Shown here: piece by piece, positions 1 to 11,400 of the stretch
Layout: each line of letters starts with the position of its first letter
Position numbering within the stretch: the stretch's first letter is position 1
Assembly (NCBI GenBank): GCA_026261815.1
Contig: JAMPIT010000895.1
Span: forward strand, 186,001 to 250,000
Length of the DNA: 64,000 nucleotides
Direction: 5' to 3'
Origin: Monarcha castaneiventris obscurior
Taxonomy: Eukaryota; Chordata; Aves; Passeriformes; Monarchidae
Made by a program: the position numbers and the translations under genes
The notes under the pieces: model-generated
What the model was told of the DNA's origin: nothing
The model's input: the letters and a program-made list of their open reading frames with translations, nothing else
Database searches by the model: none

Positions 1-316
1 TAGAGTGGGTTGGTTTTTAATTCCTGCCTGGAAGCTCACTGTGCAGGCTCAGGCATTGCTGACTGCAGCCGTGGTTAGAAGTGTTTTAGTGCAAACAATT
101 TTTCTTTCTACCTAAATCTTCATGGACCCTTGGGAAACAAAATCCTTGGTGGAAAAGGTCTGAGCAGTGAAACTCACACATGAAACAAGGTAGTGTGCTG
201 GGCATCTGCCTGCTGCATGGAAAATGGGAAAGGGGATGTTGTTTGCAGGACCAGAATGGCTCAGAATAGAGATTACACGGGTCTTCGTGGCACTAACTCT
301 GTGTCTGAAAACTTGA

Positions 317-340
317 TTTTTTGTTTTTTTTTTTTTTTTT
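317..340. repeat. Poly-T tract
   Basis: Six T, one G, then seventeen T (324-340). It lies about 80 bases before the CpG islet. Read on the minus strand it is a poly-A run, so it could be the tail of an old retroposed copy, but no recognisable element body adjoins it. A simple homopolymer is the safer reading. Confidence 0.8.
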
Positions 341-419
341 GAGTTTCCTCTGGCTAGGTTAGGTTGCTGGATCTGAGAGGTGTGCTACACACTTGCTTCA
401 TCTCTTGGCAGATGAGATA

Positions 420-645
420 AGGTCATGTGGAGTGGGGTAGCACTGCTGAGGGAGGGGTGTGCGAGGAAAGCGGTGTCTGAAGAAGGGAGGACAGGTGTCG
501 GGACTGTCGGTAAGGATCCGGCAGAGGTGCGGGGACGGGCTGAGCATCGCCGGGAGCACCTGCCCCTCCCGAGCGGCGCCGGGAGGTGTCGCTGTGGGCG
601 CTGCCGCTCGGGCTCCGAATGAATAAAACAGGAGCTGGGGAGGAA
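420..645. promoter_or_regulatory. Compact CpG-rich islet; possible internal promoter or solo LTR
   Basis: I count roughly 18 CpG dinucleotides in about 200 bases, against almost none in the surrounding kilobases, with GC-box-like runs around 565-610. A donor-like GTAAG begins at 510. An AATAAA lies at about 621-626, just past the CpG-dense core. Two readings fit. It may be a CpG-island promoter with a noncoding alternative first exon splicing into the exon at 1442. Or it may be a solo LTR fragment, since a GC-rich body followed by AATAAA is LTR-like. The ATG-started frame at 425 is out of frame with the downstream exon if spliced at 510, so it is unlikely to supply an alternative N-terminus. 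Function is inference; only the composition is seen. Confidence 0.4.
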
Positions 646-1410
646 AACTCAGTACAGGAAAAATACACGTAATTAAATTCAAATGTACCATTCGGGCATA
701 AAACATGTCACTGACACAGTTAAAAAATGTGGTTCCAGCGTAAAATAAGGTAACTTGTTGTGCTAAAGCCTCAATTTTTTGTTTCATTTTTTATTTTTAC
801 TTTTAATTATTTACCTGGTCCACTGAAGAAAAGTATTTCTCTTTTCTCATTTTTAGCTTTTACTCCATTTCTGCTTTTCAGTGCCTGCTTTATATTTTAA
901 GCCTTTTTTTCAGAATAAAATCTATATTTTTACAGATATTGTTTTGGATTCTTTCCTTTTGGAGAGAAGTGAAAGTTTGGGATGAAGAGTTGGTTTTCAT
1001 TTTCTGTGTGTTCTCCGAAAGTTGCTTTGAGATGTGTACTGATAGGACTTTGGGGTCTGAAAATTATAATGCGTATTTTTAGCTGTATGTTTAATGTTTG
1101 AAATGTTAACACGTATAGGGTTTTTTTATTTATGGAGACTTCCAGATATTTGGAACACTGACCTTTTTCAATGGTGCCGAGCATTCCTCACACCAAAAGT
1201 CTGTCCTTTTTTCTGTTCAGCTGAAGATAACTGGAGATAATCAGGTGTTACCTGCTAACTTTTCAGTGACTTATGACTTTTCCTTTTTTTTTTTCGCCAG
1301 TGCCAAGTCTTTCCAGCCTAATTTTCCTTCAAGCTTCATCTTATATATTCGCCAGCTAAAAATCTTATGTGCATTAGTGCTTTCATTTAATAACTACTTC
1401 TTGAGACTTT

Positions 1411-1441
1411 CTTTAACAACATTTCATCTCTTCCTTCTTAG
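1411..1441 (+). other. PDZRN4: Branch point candidate and 3' splice site for the 1442 exon
   Basis: CTTTAAC at 1411-1417 matches the vertebrate branch consensus YNYTRAY, with the candidate branch adenosine at 1416, 26 bases before the exon. A pyrimidine-rich tract (CATCTCTTCCTTCTTAG) follows and ends in AG at 1440-1441. This fixes the exon start at 1442 and keeps the PDZ reading frame at phase 0. Confidence 0.8.
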
Positions 1442-1528
1442 GGAGGAGAACGCAAACCGTTCATGATCATGCTACACCGAGAAAATGACACTTTGGGATT
1501 CAATATTATAGGAGGACGACCCAGTCAG
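1442..1528 (+). CDS. PDZRN4: PDZRN4 internal exon: first part of PDZ domain 1
   Basis: This 87-base exon (29 codons, phase 0 at both ends) encodes GGERKPFMIMLHREND followed by TLGFNIIGGRPSQ. The segment KPFMIMLHREND fits strand A of a PDZ domain. The LGFN that follows is the carboxylate-binding loop which grips the C-terminus of partner proteins, and NIIGG is strand B. PDZRN proteins are RING-type E3 ubiquitin ligases with two PDZ domains; PDZRN3 acts at synapses and the neuromuscular junction, and PDZRN4 is less studied. A donor (GTAATG) follows at 1529. The wording is closer to what I recall of PDZRN4 than of PDZRN3, while LNX1/LNX2 PDZ domains look clearly different. The longer frame at 1245-1466 reads this exon in the wrong frame. 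Exon identity is strong; the choice of paralogue is from memory of the family. Confidence 0.88.
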
Positions 1529-2616
1529 GTAATGAGAAAAGTGACTGTAGGTGATTTTATCCATATCTACTTTTACTCTAGACACTGTTAGTAAAGAGTT
1601 ACTTTTGGTGACAGTAGGTATGGAATCTATTCTTCAGATAGAAGAACTGTTTATTATCAGGTATAATTGGAGTCATTGTTTGGAAGACATAATCTCATGA
1701 GGATTTTATTATTCTAATTTTTTTGAAAGGTGTTCCTAGTGTTTTTCTTTAAAACTTTAGCCTGGTCTATGCTCAGTTCCCATGTGAGTAATATGAATTC
1801 ATGCAAACTCTTCAATGGGAATCTCTGGGGCTACTTGTAAAAGTCATTGTTGCAGGATTAAGCCATTGGAATTTTGCCAAACAGCTTGCCTTTTATTTTT
1901 TCTTCATTTAAAGGAGAGAACAAAATTTTCTCCTGTAGCTCAGATAGTTTAAGCACATGCCCTGTTCTCACATGCCTGCTTTCAGTTTTTCTTTATGAAC
2001 TGAAATGGTTTTCACCAATGGTGTGTCTTAATCTCATCAGTCTAGGTTTAGAAAGTTCATTGCAAACCACAGAATATGCATAAGGATCCCTAGCCCCCAC
2101 CTAGAATATACACATGAATATGCTTGTGCTTTTTTTTCACTTCATCTTTCCAAAAGCATTAATCAGGACTGTCATTGCTTATGAAGGGTAAAGAAACCTG
2201 TTAAACTGGAAAATTAATAGTTGATTAGAAAGGGTTGGTAATAATTATGTACTGATCAGGTTCTTGTTAAGTGGGAGAATTGTAGCCTCCTAATATTATT
2301 GAGGAGGGGAGTAGGACCCTGTATATTAGTTTGGCAATCTTCTGCTCTAAAGCTATATTTAGTGGTGCCAAAGAGTCTGTTCCCATTAGTCCACTGTCTG
2401 TGCTGCAGAGTTACTGTTGCCTGTGGGTTAATATGAAGACCAGAAGTTATCAGATGTTTGGGCTGTAAGTCCAAAGCAAGAGTTTCTTAGATTTTTCTAC
2501 AGGAAGGATGAGACAACAGGTGGCTACAAGTTAAAATACACATGCCATGATTATATCCATGTTTGGAGTATAGGAGTAACAAAATCCAGACAATCTTTAG
2601 TTTGGATTTCATTGTG

Positions 2617-2665
2617 ACTTCTCTTATTTACATCTGTAGGGGACTTATCTTATTTACATCTGCAG
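2617..2665. repeat. Two-copy tandem duplication (23-base unit, 26-base period)
   Basis: Copy one is at 2617-2639 and copy two at 2643-2665. Both contain TCTTATTTACATCTG and differ at only two of 23 positions, separated by GGG. This is a local slippage-type duplication in the intron; no function is evident. Confidence 0.85.
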
Positions 2666-5270
2666 AGAAAAGGGAGCATGTGTTCAGTTTTCTTGGGATG
2701 GCAACTGGGCTTCTTCAAAAGACTTAGATGTTGCAGTTCATACTGCAATAGTTGTACGTATCACAAACTGTCAGACTTTCTGACTTAATGTTTTGCAGTT
2801 TTAAGGAGTAAGTGATAAATATATATGGAGGTCTATAGCTCTCTGTGTTGAGAAAACTGAATGGAAAAAAGGAAATGAATTTCTATTAACACTCATATTT
2901 GGAGACAAATTGGTGAGGTTGTGAGGCAAGGATAGTCTCAGGTGGTTTTGAGTCTTTGAAGTTCAATTTGGAAATTCCTTTGTGTTTTGTTCTTATTTTG
3001 ATAAATGTGACTACCGTAGGCATTTGATTGGCATTTCCCTCATATTAGTGTGAGACTCAGTGTATCTGGACCTGAGGATAGAACAGGAAAAAAAATGCTT
3101 GAGTTGACTCAAATATTGAAAACACAAAGTTCTTCTCAAAAGCTTAAATAGTAGAACAGGAGCTGTTATTAAAAAGACAAAAAGAGTTTGTGAAGGTTCT
3201 CTGTATATTCAGGTTGTTCAGGGAACGAGTGAAGTGTTGGGTTGGTTGAAGCCTTGGCTCTTGCAGCAGAAGAGCAGAACTGTGATGTCTTTATATTAGT
3301 CACGTGCTTGGGGATGAGTTCTTCATCACGTTATTTGTGTTTTATAAGTACAGTGCAGCTTTTTCCCACTGGAAAGCAGGTGACTCTTGGTGACTTGGGG
3401 AACGTACACACATACTTTCTGTTGGCTGTGTTTCTTTTCAGTCCATTATAGGTATCCCCACTGTTTACCTTCTACCTGAAGGGAGGAGATGAAAGGAACA
3501 ACTCATCATAGGATCATCTTTTATTTTGTCAGAAAGGGACTTGCTTCTCATAAGTGTGTTTCTGAGAGGTGATTCATTATTCTGAGGGAGCAAGGCCCCA
3601 GCTCTGTCTGGCTGAGAGGACTGTTTCCCCTGAGGACACCACGTCAGAGCCAGGCTGGAGGGAGGTGTGTGCTGCAGGCACAGTCACTGCACAGCCCCTG
3701 GGCTGGGTGACAGTGCTGCATGCAGCTCAGTACGCCGTGTGCTGTCTTTTCCTCTCAGGAGTGGTGGGGACCAGCACACACAACTGATGGGGACCACAAG
3801 CCAGACTGAAATACCCTTTTTCTTAATGGGTCATACGTTTCTTTTGAAAAAGCCAATGAAATTTCTGATGGAGAGGAATACAGTTTTATGTGGGTGAAGG
3901 TGCTGTAATTTAGCTTTTTGTTTTCTCAAGTTAAAACCAAACTATGTCCCTCTTGTATTTTCACTAATGACCATTAATGCTTCTTTTAGCAGAGTTTCAT
4001 TTCTCACTGCTTAGATGGGAAGTCAGTAGAAGTCTGTTCATTCATCATTTCAAAATATTTCTAGAACTGTTACTGTGTTTCCCTTTTGCCTCTTACGTGA
4101 TAGGTTTGAGTCTCTGTGACAAGGCGGAAAAAAAAATGGAGTTTATGAAAACATAGTCTGACTAATATTATGTTGAACAAATATTTATTGACCTTAAATC
4201 TACCTGGCTCAAGTCTCCATAGGACTGTTGCCATATCGTGTAAAGTATGTTCTACATATACCTTTACAGTTTTCTTAATAGAAAAAGTTGTAAAGCATTT
4301 TCCCCATGAGTGTATAGGACCTAGACTAGAAACCTGTGCACATATGAACTGTGTTGTTAGTCAGGGATTCACCAATCACAGAAGAAAAATAAGTATCGTA
4401 TAAACTGCACTCTAAAGCATAAATCAGCTGGTAAACTATTCCTTTAGTTATTGCTAGCTATGTTATTATTTGTATAAACACTCAAAAAACCTCGTAAGTA
4501 GGCACTGTCTGCTTGACATTATTTCTTTATTAATAATTATTTAAAACTACTTTTAAATATCACGTGATGAAATAAAGTAATTCCAGCATGTACAGCAACA
4601 TCAGTTGTATTGTTGCAGCTGTGGTAGATAACTTGTCTGTTTAAAATTTGGCCATACGCAGGCTTTACTTAGTGTTGCATAGAGATCAACTGGAAGTGGG
4701 CTCTCTTTTTGTCCACAGCTCATCTGTGTGGATTTCATAGTTGAGCAGTTTCTCAGTCTCCCACGTGAATAGGATTTATGAGGTTAACCAGTTCCAACCA
4801 AATCCTGTCACTGTTACGTGCCAGCTAACTAATGTCACTTTGTTCTTTGGAGCTTTATTTTCAAATGCAGTAAGGGAGTTTGCAAGCAGCAGTACTGCAG
4901 GAGCCCTTTTCCTTCTGGGAGAGACACTTGTGCATCCATTTTTATGAGTGTCTTCCACTGTGTATTTATGTGCTAGTCATTGGCTGCTGTGAAGTCTGAG
5001 GTTTGCTCCAAGTATTTTAGCTGGGATCGGATTACTCTTGCACCCTGTGTCTCATTTAGACTAAAATAACCGGAAGTAAATGGATAATCTTATAAAAATT
5101 GCTGGAATAGTTCATTAATTCTGTCCATTTGATTAATGACTACTTTGTGTTAAGCAAGTTAAAAAAAAAAACCCCAAGGAGCTTAGTTCTTAGCTAGAAA
5201 AGTGAGCTGCATATTTCAGGTGGATTTACATTTTTCATTGCTGCTGATTTTAGTGCCATCTCAATTTTGG

Positions 5271-5314
5271 TACTAATATGGCCCTTTTTGCAACTTTCCT
5301 ATTGCTTGGTACAG
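5271..5314 (+). other. PDZRN4: Near-ideal branch point and 3' splice site for the 5315 exon
   Basis: TACTAAT at 5271-5277 is close to the strongest possible branch sequence. The candidate branch A at 5276 is 39 bases upstream of the exon. A pyrimidine tract follows (CCCTTTTTGCAACTTTCC) and the acceptor ends in ACAG at 5311-5314. Confidence 0.8.
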
Positions 5315-5419
5315 AACAATCAGGAAGAATCTGCAGAGGGAATTTATGTGTCAAAGATTTTGGAAAATGGACCTGCAGACAAAGCAGAAGGCCTGCAAAT
5401 TCACGACAAGATTATTGAG
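5315..5419 (+). CDS. PDZRN4: PDZRN4 internal exon: middle part of PDZ domain 1
   Basis: This 105-base exon (35 codons, phase 0) opens with [15 protein letters not shown] and continues with [20 protein letters not shown]. In PDZ terms the opening is the strand B-C loop and strand [12 protein letters not shown] is the helix A region, with the GPAxxxxGL signature that caps it. QIHDKIIE covers strands D and E, where the conserved aspartate precedes the VNG turn. The next residues expected in the family (VNGKDL and helix B, which lines the peptide groove) would begin the following exon and are not in the window. The donor GTAAGA at 5420 is near consensus. Joined to the upstream exon, the boundary GGRPSQ-NNQEE reads continuously. 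The longer frame at 5267-5530 only adds read-through into introns on each side. [21 protein letters not shown] favours PDZRN4 over PDZRN3, which as I recall has a VDSGP-type segment. Confidence 0.92.
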
Positions 5420-8400
5420 GTAAGAAAAAACCCACACCAATGGATTAGTCTGTCATATTATCAGATTAATAAAGGATTTGATGGTTTTCACCCTAACTAT
5501 GTTGTAATTTTCCTCTTTTGCTGTGTCTGAACATGATTGTTGTACACTGAACTGCTTGAACATTTCTTAGAATTAAAGACATGAGGGATTTTTCCAACAA
5601 GTAACGAATTTACTGGCGTTGAGATTAAGCTGATCTAACTGGAGCAAAGGTGTCAGCACTTAGAAAGAAAGAAATAGAGGCATTTTGTGTTTCTTTTCAT
5701 TAAGCTGAGAAAGAAGGCAAATGAATGACTGAAAATTCACAGGTTTAGTGAAACTGATTTTGTCCTGTGTAGGGACTATTACTGTCATGACTCTGGGACA
5801 AGGCAAAGAAGATGGCTTGGTAAGCACTGCTGTGAAACTTCTTCAGAAGCAGAGGAAGTACTTTCTGCTGTATGATCAGAAGGAGATCATCTGTTGTTCT
5901 CACCTGGATCAATACAGCACTTTCATGGTCATGTAATATGCTAGCATGGAATTTTCAGTTTGTTCCTGCACTGTATGCAGTTTTTCTCATAAAGTAGCTA
6001 TAAATAATAAAAGAAATCAATAACTCAGAAGAATAGGTTGGTGTCTAGCCTACACGTGTCACTGTAATTAGCCCTGTAAGAAGTCTCAAAGGAACAGTTT
6101 CAAACGGTGACTGAAATAGGCTCCTTAGGATGCTGCCAAGATGGCATTTCCCATCTCAGCCCTGACACAACTCGCAGTGACAGCACGTACCACTAGCTGC
6201 TGGGGTTGTTCAGGCTGCATCACTGCAGCGGTGTGAGTTTAGGGCAGGCTTAGAAGCATGGTGTGAACTTGCCAGTTGGACGGGTGTTTGAACAAAGACA
6301 CGTGAAATGAGTGGATTGGAAGATAAATGCAGAATTCTGCTGCTGGTTTCTTGTGTTATAACCTTGTTAAGGACTGAAAACATAAGCTAAGAGTGTTTGA
6401 ATGCTGGCATTCCTCTTGATGTTGGGAGCCTAGAGCAGTGTGTGAAATCAAATGAATATATTTTCTTGGAAAAATAAAGCTTATGCTCTTAGCTGGCAGA
6501 TAGATGCATCTCTAGGAGACACCAAGTGGGCTGAGAAGAACTGAACTTGCAAGATATCTCTTTTTTCCCCAAGGTATACAAAAGCTTTCACATTCTATTT
6601 TTTTTTTGTAATAGCAGCCTTATGCTGTAAAGATCTCTTTTCTTCTGACATTACTGTTTCACTTACCACATTTTGTTTTGGGTTTTTTTACAGACTCACC
6701 ATCTATGTAGTTTCATGCATTTGCTCAACACTTCCTGCTTTAATTTCATGTGCTCCTATAGTGCCTTGTTTTTTAAAACAAAATTGAGTGGTTTTGGAGG
6801 AAGGAATAATAATGTCACAAACCAGCATTTATTAAATGGAAGGTCATTTCTCAAAATGTCACTATAATAGATGCTTGATTTTTATGTGTTGAAAAATTCT
6901 GGGTGCATAAAATCATACTGAAACCAATTCCAGTTCTATATGACATTACAGACCCAATCTAGCATAAGTATTCATACAGCTCTGAATGGAGCACCATATT
7001 AATATGCAACAGCTTTGTATAGAACTGTTGTATTCAGGCAAGCATTTAAAAATACTTTGGGTTAGGCCAAACATTCTAGTGTATGTTTCAGTGTTTCAAA
7101 ATTTATTAGACTGAAATAAAAAGAGGAGGAGAAATAGTAACACTAAGGCTTTCTAAGTGAAATGTGAAGAATTATTCCTCCATGCTAGATACTGGAAGCA
7201 GCTGGAGTCAGAACATTGAATTTTCATTGCTCATGCATAGCTATCAGTGTCTTCTTGCAGCAGGATGCCCTGCCAGCTCTGCTGTGGTTTGTTGTGAAAG
7301 ATCAGTCTGAAAGCTTTTGCTGTGAGGAAATAATCAGGATGGTGTAACTATTTCAAAAATATTGGCAGATATACAGAATATGAGTTTTGGTGAGAAGTTG
7401 ATAGGAAGTGGGACTTCTTATTGCTTGCTTTTCATTATTTGGTGATCTGATCTAATGGGTGATATTTTATGAGACCATTCTTCAGTAATCAAGCACAGAA
7501 GGAACTGATGTTGTTTGAAGAGCTTTTAATAGCTTAAGTCATTTGTTCAGCAATAGGATGCCCGGGGTGTTTCTAGCAATGTGTATCTAATGGGATAACA
7601 GACAGAACTATCCCATTAAATCAGAAAAACTGTTCTCAAGGCATGTTGCTAAATACAGAAGGTAATTTGTTTCAGTGGTTTATCACATGTTTAACAAGTA
7701 TTAACTGCACATGGTTGACTACGGTGAGTTGTGCACATTTCAGATGACCATCTTGTGGGCAGCCTAGTGCAGCAAATGGATTTCACAGTCCTATGGCATT
7801 GGCAGATGGAATTGAGAGCCAAGGCTGACACACATAAGTAGTGGTGCCTTTTATTTTATATATATCATTATCTATAGCAGAAACGTTGCCAAATAATTGT
7901 TAAGGTATTTGGAAGAGTGCCAAGGGAAGGAATCATATTTCTTTCTTGAAGTATTTATTCTAAGTGTAAAAGTGCCACAGAAATGACGAGTTGCTGGAAG
8001 TTTTTGAGACCAATGTGCCCAGGCCATAAAGCCTCTGACACTTTCATGTGAAGAAGGCTGGTGTTTATTTGGGCTTTACCCTCAGGGGAGCATATTTTGT
8101 GCATGAGGACCTGAAAGCTGAAACAGATGCCTGTGTGCTGGCAGGGTTGTGGTGTGTGACAGTGACAGGGTGACAGCCCCAGATCCTTTGTGTCAAGGGA
8201 CTGCAGCTCTTTGTGAGGGATGGTCACAGGACCCTTGCTGATCATTTTTACCGTTCTGCTGAAGAACAGGTTTCATGCACAGCATTACCCTCTTTAATAA
8301 AGGTTGACTCCTCTGGGAAAAAATCACTTGTTTATACATTGTAAAGCTGACCTGGGACAGGGGTGGGCACAAGCAACACTTTGATATATGTTACCAGGAA

Positions 8401-11400
8401 TCCTATTACAAGCCCCAAATGATCATTATTTATTCGTCAAGAATAAATCCTTATTAATTACTTCTATGTAGCATTCTTGCAGATGTCATGGTCTTCTGAT
8501 GCTTTCAGAAGTTTTTACCCAAAAATCTAGCTCCCTAAGTTGACACTGCATTGTGTTTTCCAGGACTAAAACTGTTCACATTCTATGAAAAGCATCTCAT
8601 AAAACCTGATGCAGCACTGATATCTGTGACCCCCAACATGAAACCCTTGGATATGAGTGTGGTATAAAGTCACCCGAGCTCTAACTTCTGGATCTCTGTC
8701 TTCTTCCTTTCCACCCTGCCTCTGAATCATGTCAAGAGGAGACAAACAGCAAGCAGTGCACAGGGCTGCTTATTAGTCTGTGCTAGTTCAGAAAAATTCT
8801 GGTTGCTTCCAGGAGAAAATTCAAACTATGTTTAGAATGGTTCACAGTTATATAGCTCAGCATCATTTTATCTCCCATGGTAATCATTCCTACTGAGTAA
8901 ATTCATTGCTCATCTCTGTTAATGCTTGATTACCTCCTCAAGGCAGCATAAAACAGCTGTGATCCTTAGCAATATTACTGATACACAGAAGTGTTTTACC
9001 TGCTGCTTTTTTTATCCATACTTCTAGTTCTGAGCAGTTAAGGCTGAAAGCAGCTCTTCCCATGTGGAGGAAAACTTGATTCTCAATTTGCAGTCAGTTC
9101 AACTTCACATAAGTATGGCACCACATTGGCCAGATCTCCAAGCACAGTACTTAAAGACTAATTACCAAGCCATTCCAAATTAGTTCTTTGAGTTGGTATT
9201 TTTCTTTGTATGATATTAATTTTACAGAACTTGGTATGTCGTGTCCTCTGGTTTTAAGCCCAACTTTGGAATTAAAAACAACCCAGTGATTGATTTTCTC
9301 ACATCTTCTTCCATTATGTAAGTCACAGTGTCTTGCAGAATACTCTTGAATCACTTCAGTGGTGTGCAGAAAATACATGACCAGGACAGCATCTACAATC
9401 CAGAGAGAATTTCTGATTTTTTTTTTCTTAAAAAGAACATTATTTCATCAATTTGAGGAAAAGGAGCAACTATTAATTCACACTGCCAAAGTAGGTTTGC
9501 CAAATAACAAAACACCAATGAAAAGTTTTGTATGCAAATAAAAAGCACTAGGTTGAAGTCCAGAATATTCATATGTGGAAGTGTAAGCACATCATCAGCT
9601 GAAAGGATCCAGTATTTTTCTGTTCCTTGCACTGCAAGGAAAAGACTACTGTTCTTTAGCTCTTAAGTGAAATGAGAATATTGGCCCTTCTGCATTTTAG
9701 TCAGCTGATTCTCATGAATTAAGCAGGCCTGATGGAGAAGAAGGGAAAGGAAAAAACATTTTCAGTCTTGGATCTTTAAGTCTGAAAAATAAGATAGATG
9801 CATTTATGTATCATGACTGTATGTTTTGTTCATGCAGCCTGAGCTCCATAAGTAGATAATAAATAAGGCTTCATCCTGTATTCCATGTTTCCCTTTGTTC
9901 TTTCCACTTTTTTGGAGAGTATTCGTGCAATGGCTTTGAAGCACATGTCAGCAAAGCCAGTTTCAATAAAGATGAAGTCTTAAGGCTTATCCTGGCAGAA
10001 GTAACTTACATCTGTTAAGTGCCTACACAGAGACTTTTTTAACTATTGCCAGACTGCTGACTATGCTGTGTGTCAGCCTTGTGATGTTTTATCTTCTGCA
10101 TGTTTCTGTCATTACACTCACTATGTTGCTCAAGCAAAATCTTTGATACTAGTAATGTTTATTTGGCTAAGAATCTCCAGTGTCAGATTATGTCTGTAGA
10201 AGTAGTGAGTCTTAAAATGTCTTGCTGGGATCAGAGCCAGAAGATTTGGGATGACTTTGAAACAAAGCTGCACAAGATGTGGCCAGTAAGATCTGTATGG
10301 TAGCTAAGAAAATATAGTTAATTTTAGTGGTGTAGATTTCAATGCCTCTAAATATGCATTAGCTATATTAAGTTCTCTTAAATCTGTAACAAATTCATAT
10401 TATGTTGCAGGTAACCAGGTTTGGCACCTGCAATCATTAGATAACTCCTAACCAGTCTGAAAGATCCCTGGCATAATAAACCAGTGACACCACAGGCTTA
10501 GAAATGTCTGTAGAATCTTTTCACCTCTTCCTCTCCTGTTGAGCTATAGGTTTTTGGAGACCTGAAATCTTTCTTATGTCTGAATAAATTTTTAAACGTG
10601 GTTGTGACCAGGTCTGCATAACTTCAGTTGAATAGAAGCTCCTGCTCCGCTGACATTTTTACAGAAAAAAAACCAGAAAGCCTTAGAGTGCTTCTCGAAG
10701 AAGCAAGAGATCCAGGTTGTGGTCTCTGCCCTGCCTGAAAAGAATTGAATTTACGTCTCCGGATAATTGCCCCTGTTACTAAGGCAGAAGATCTCCTGTG
10801 TTAGACCAGCATCCACCCACCCTCCTCCTGCTTGGTGCCAGCAGGTTTTTAGAGCGTCAGGATTATCCAGTGATAATCTGCTGTGAAACAGACACTAGTT
10901 CCAGGGAGCGCTATCTGGAAATCTGGTTGCTCCCTTTTCCAGGTAAGTGCTTGTGACAATACACAAGAATTTCCCTCTTTCTTTGACAGTCTTGTGTCTT
11001 ACATGACACTTTAATGATACTTGCATTTCTAACTTCACAGTGCCTTGACTTTGAGAGGGGAGGTAGCAATTGCTGTTAACCAGGAAATCCTCTAGCTAGG
11101 ACACTTTTCTAAATGTGAAAGATGGGGTTCCCTGACTGAATAAATACCAGTAGTTACGGTTTTCCTCTTCTGGGTTTTAACTCAAGCTGCTGTGTTATCT
11201 GAAAGGTGGTTACTGCTGCTGATGCCCACCATCAAAAGGCCATGAGGGCTGGGTATCTTGTAGGTGGGGCAACTTAGTGTTCAAGGTACTATCTGTTCTA
11301 GAAGTTGACCACGGTTATCCTAGAATGCTTGAATTTTGTAATTCATTGCCTCAGTTCAGAGATTGGCAGCCTAAATTTGACTGGACATGCTATAGGTCTT

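Larger units (their letters stand above)
1..1441 (+). other. PDZRN4: 3' end of the intron upstream of the first visible PDZRN4 exon
   Basis: This stretch precedes the first recognisable exon and ends in a proper acceptor, so I read it as intron. It is AT-rich except for a CpG-dense islet near 420-645 and a long T tract at 317-340. The exon or exons that would encode the N-terminal RING and TRAF-type zinc-finger region of a PDZRN protein are not here; they must lie upstream of the window. No convincing reading frame is present. The 129-residue minus-strand frame at 398-787 runs antisense through the islet and resembles nothing I know. Confidence 0.75.
1529..5314 (+). other. PDZRN4: 3.8 kb intron between the two PDZ1 exons
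   Basis: The intron is bounded by GTAATG at 1529 and AG at 5313-5314. It holds a 26-base-period tandem duplication at 2617-2665 and a slightly GC-richer patch around 3580-3780 that does not resemble a known repeat to me. No additional exon, RNA gene or transposon was recognised. The frames of about 70 residues at 1874, 3242, 3569 and 4170 look like chance. Confidence 0.8.

Noticed and set aside
425..509. Possible alternative coding first exon in the CpG islet (ATG at 425, donor at 510) spliced to 1442
   Set aside because: 85 bases leave one extra base, so joining to the phase-0 exon at 1442 gives the wrong frame and a stop within about 20 codons. Only a noncoding first exon remains possible.
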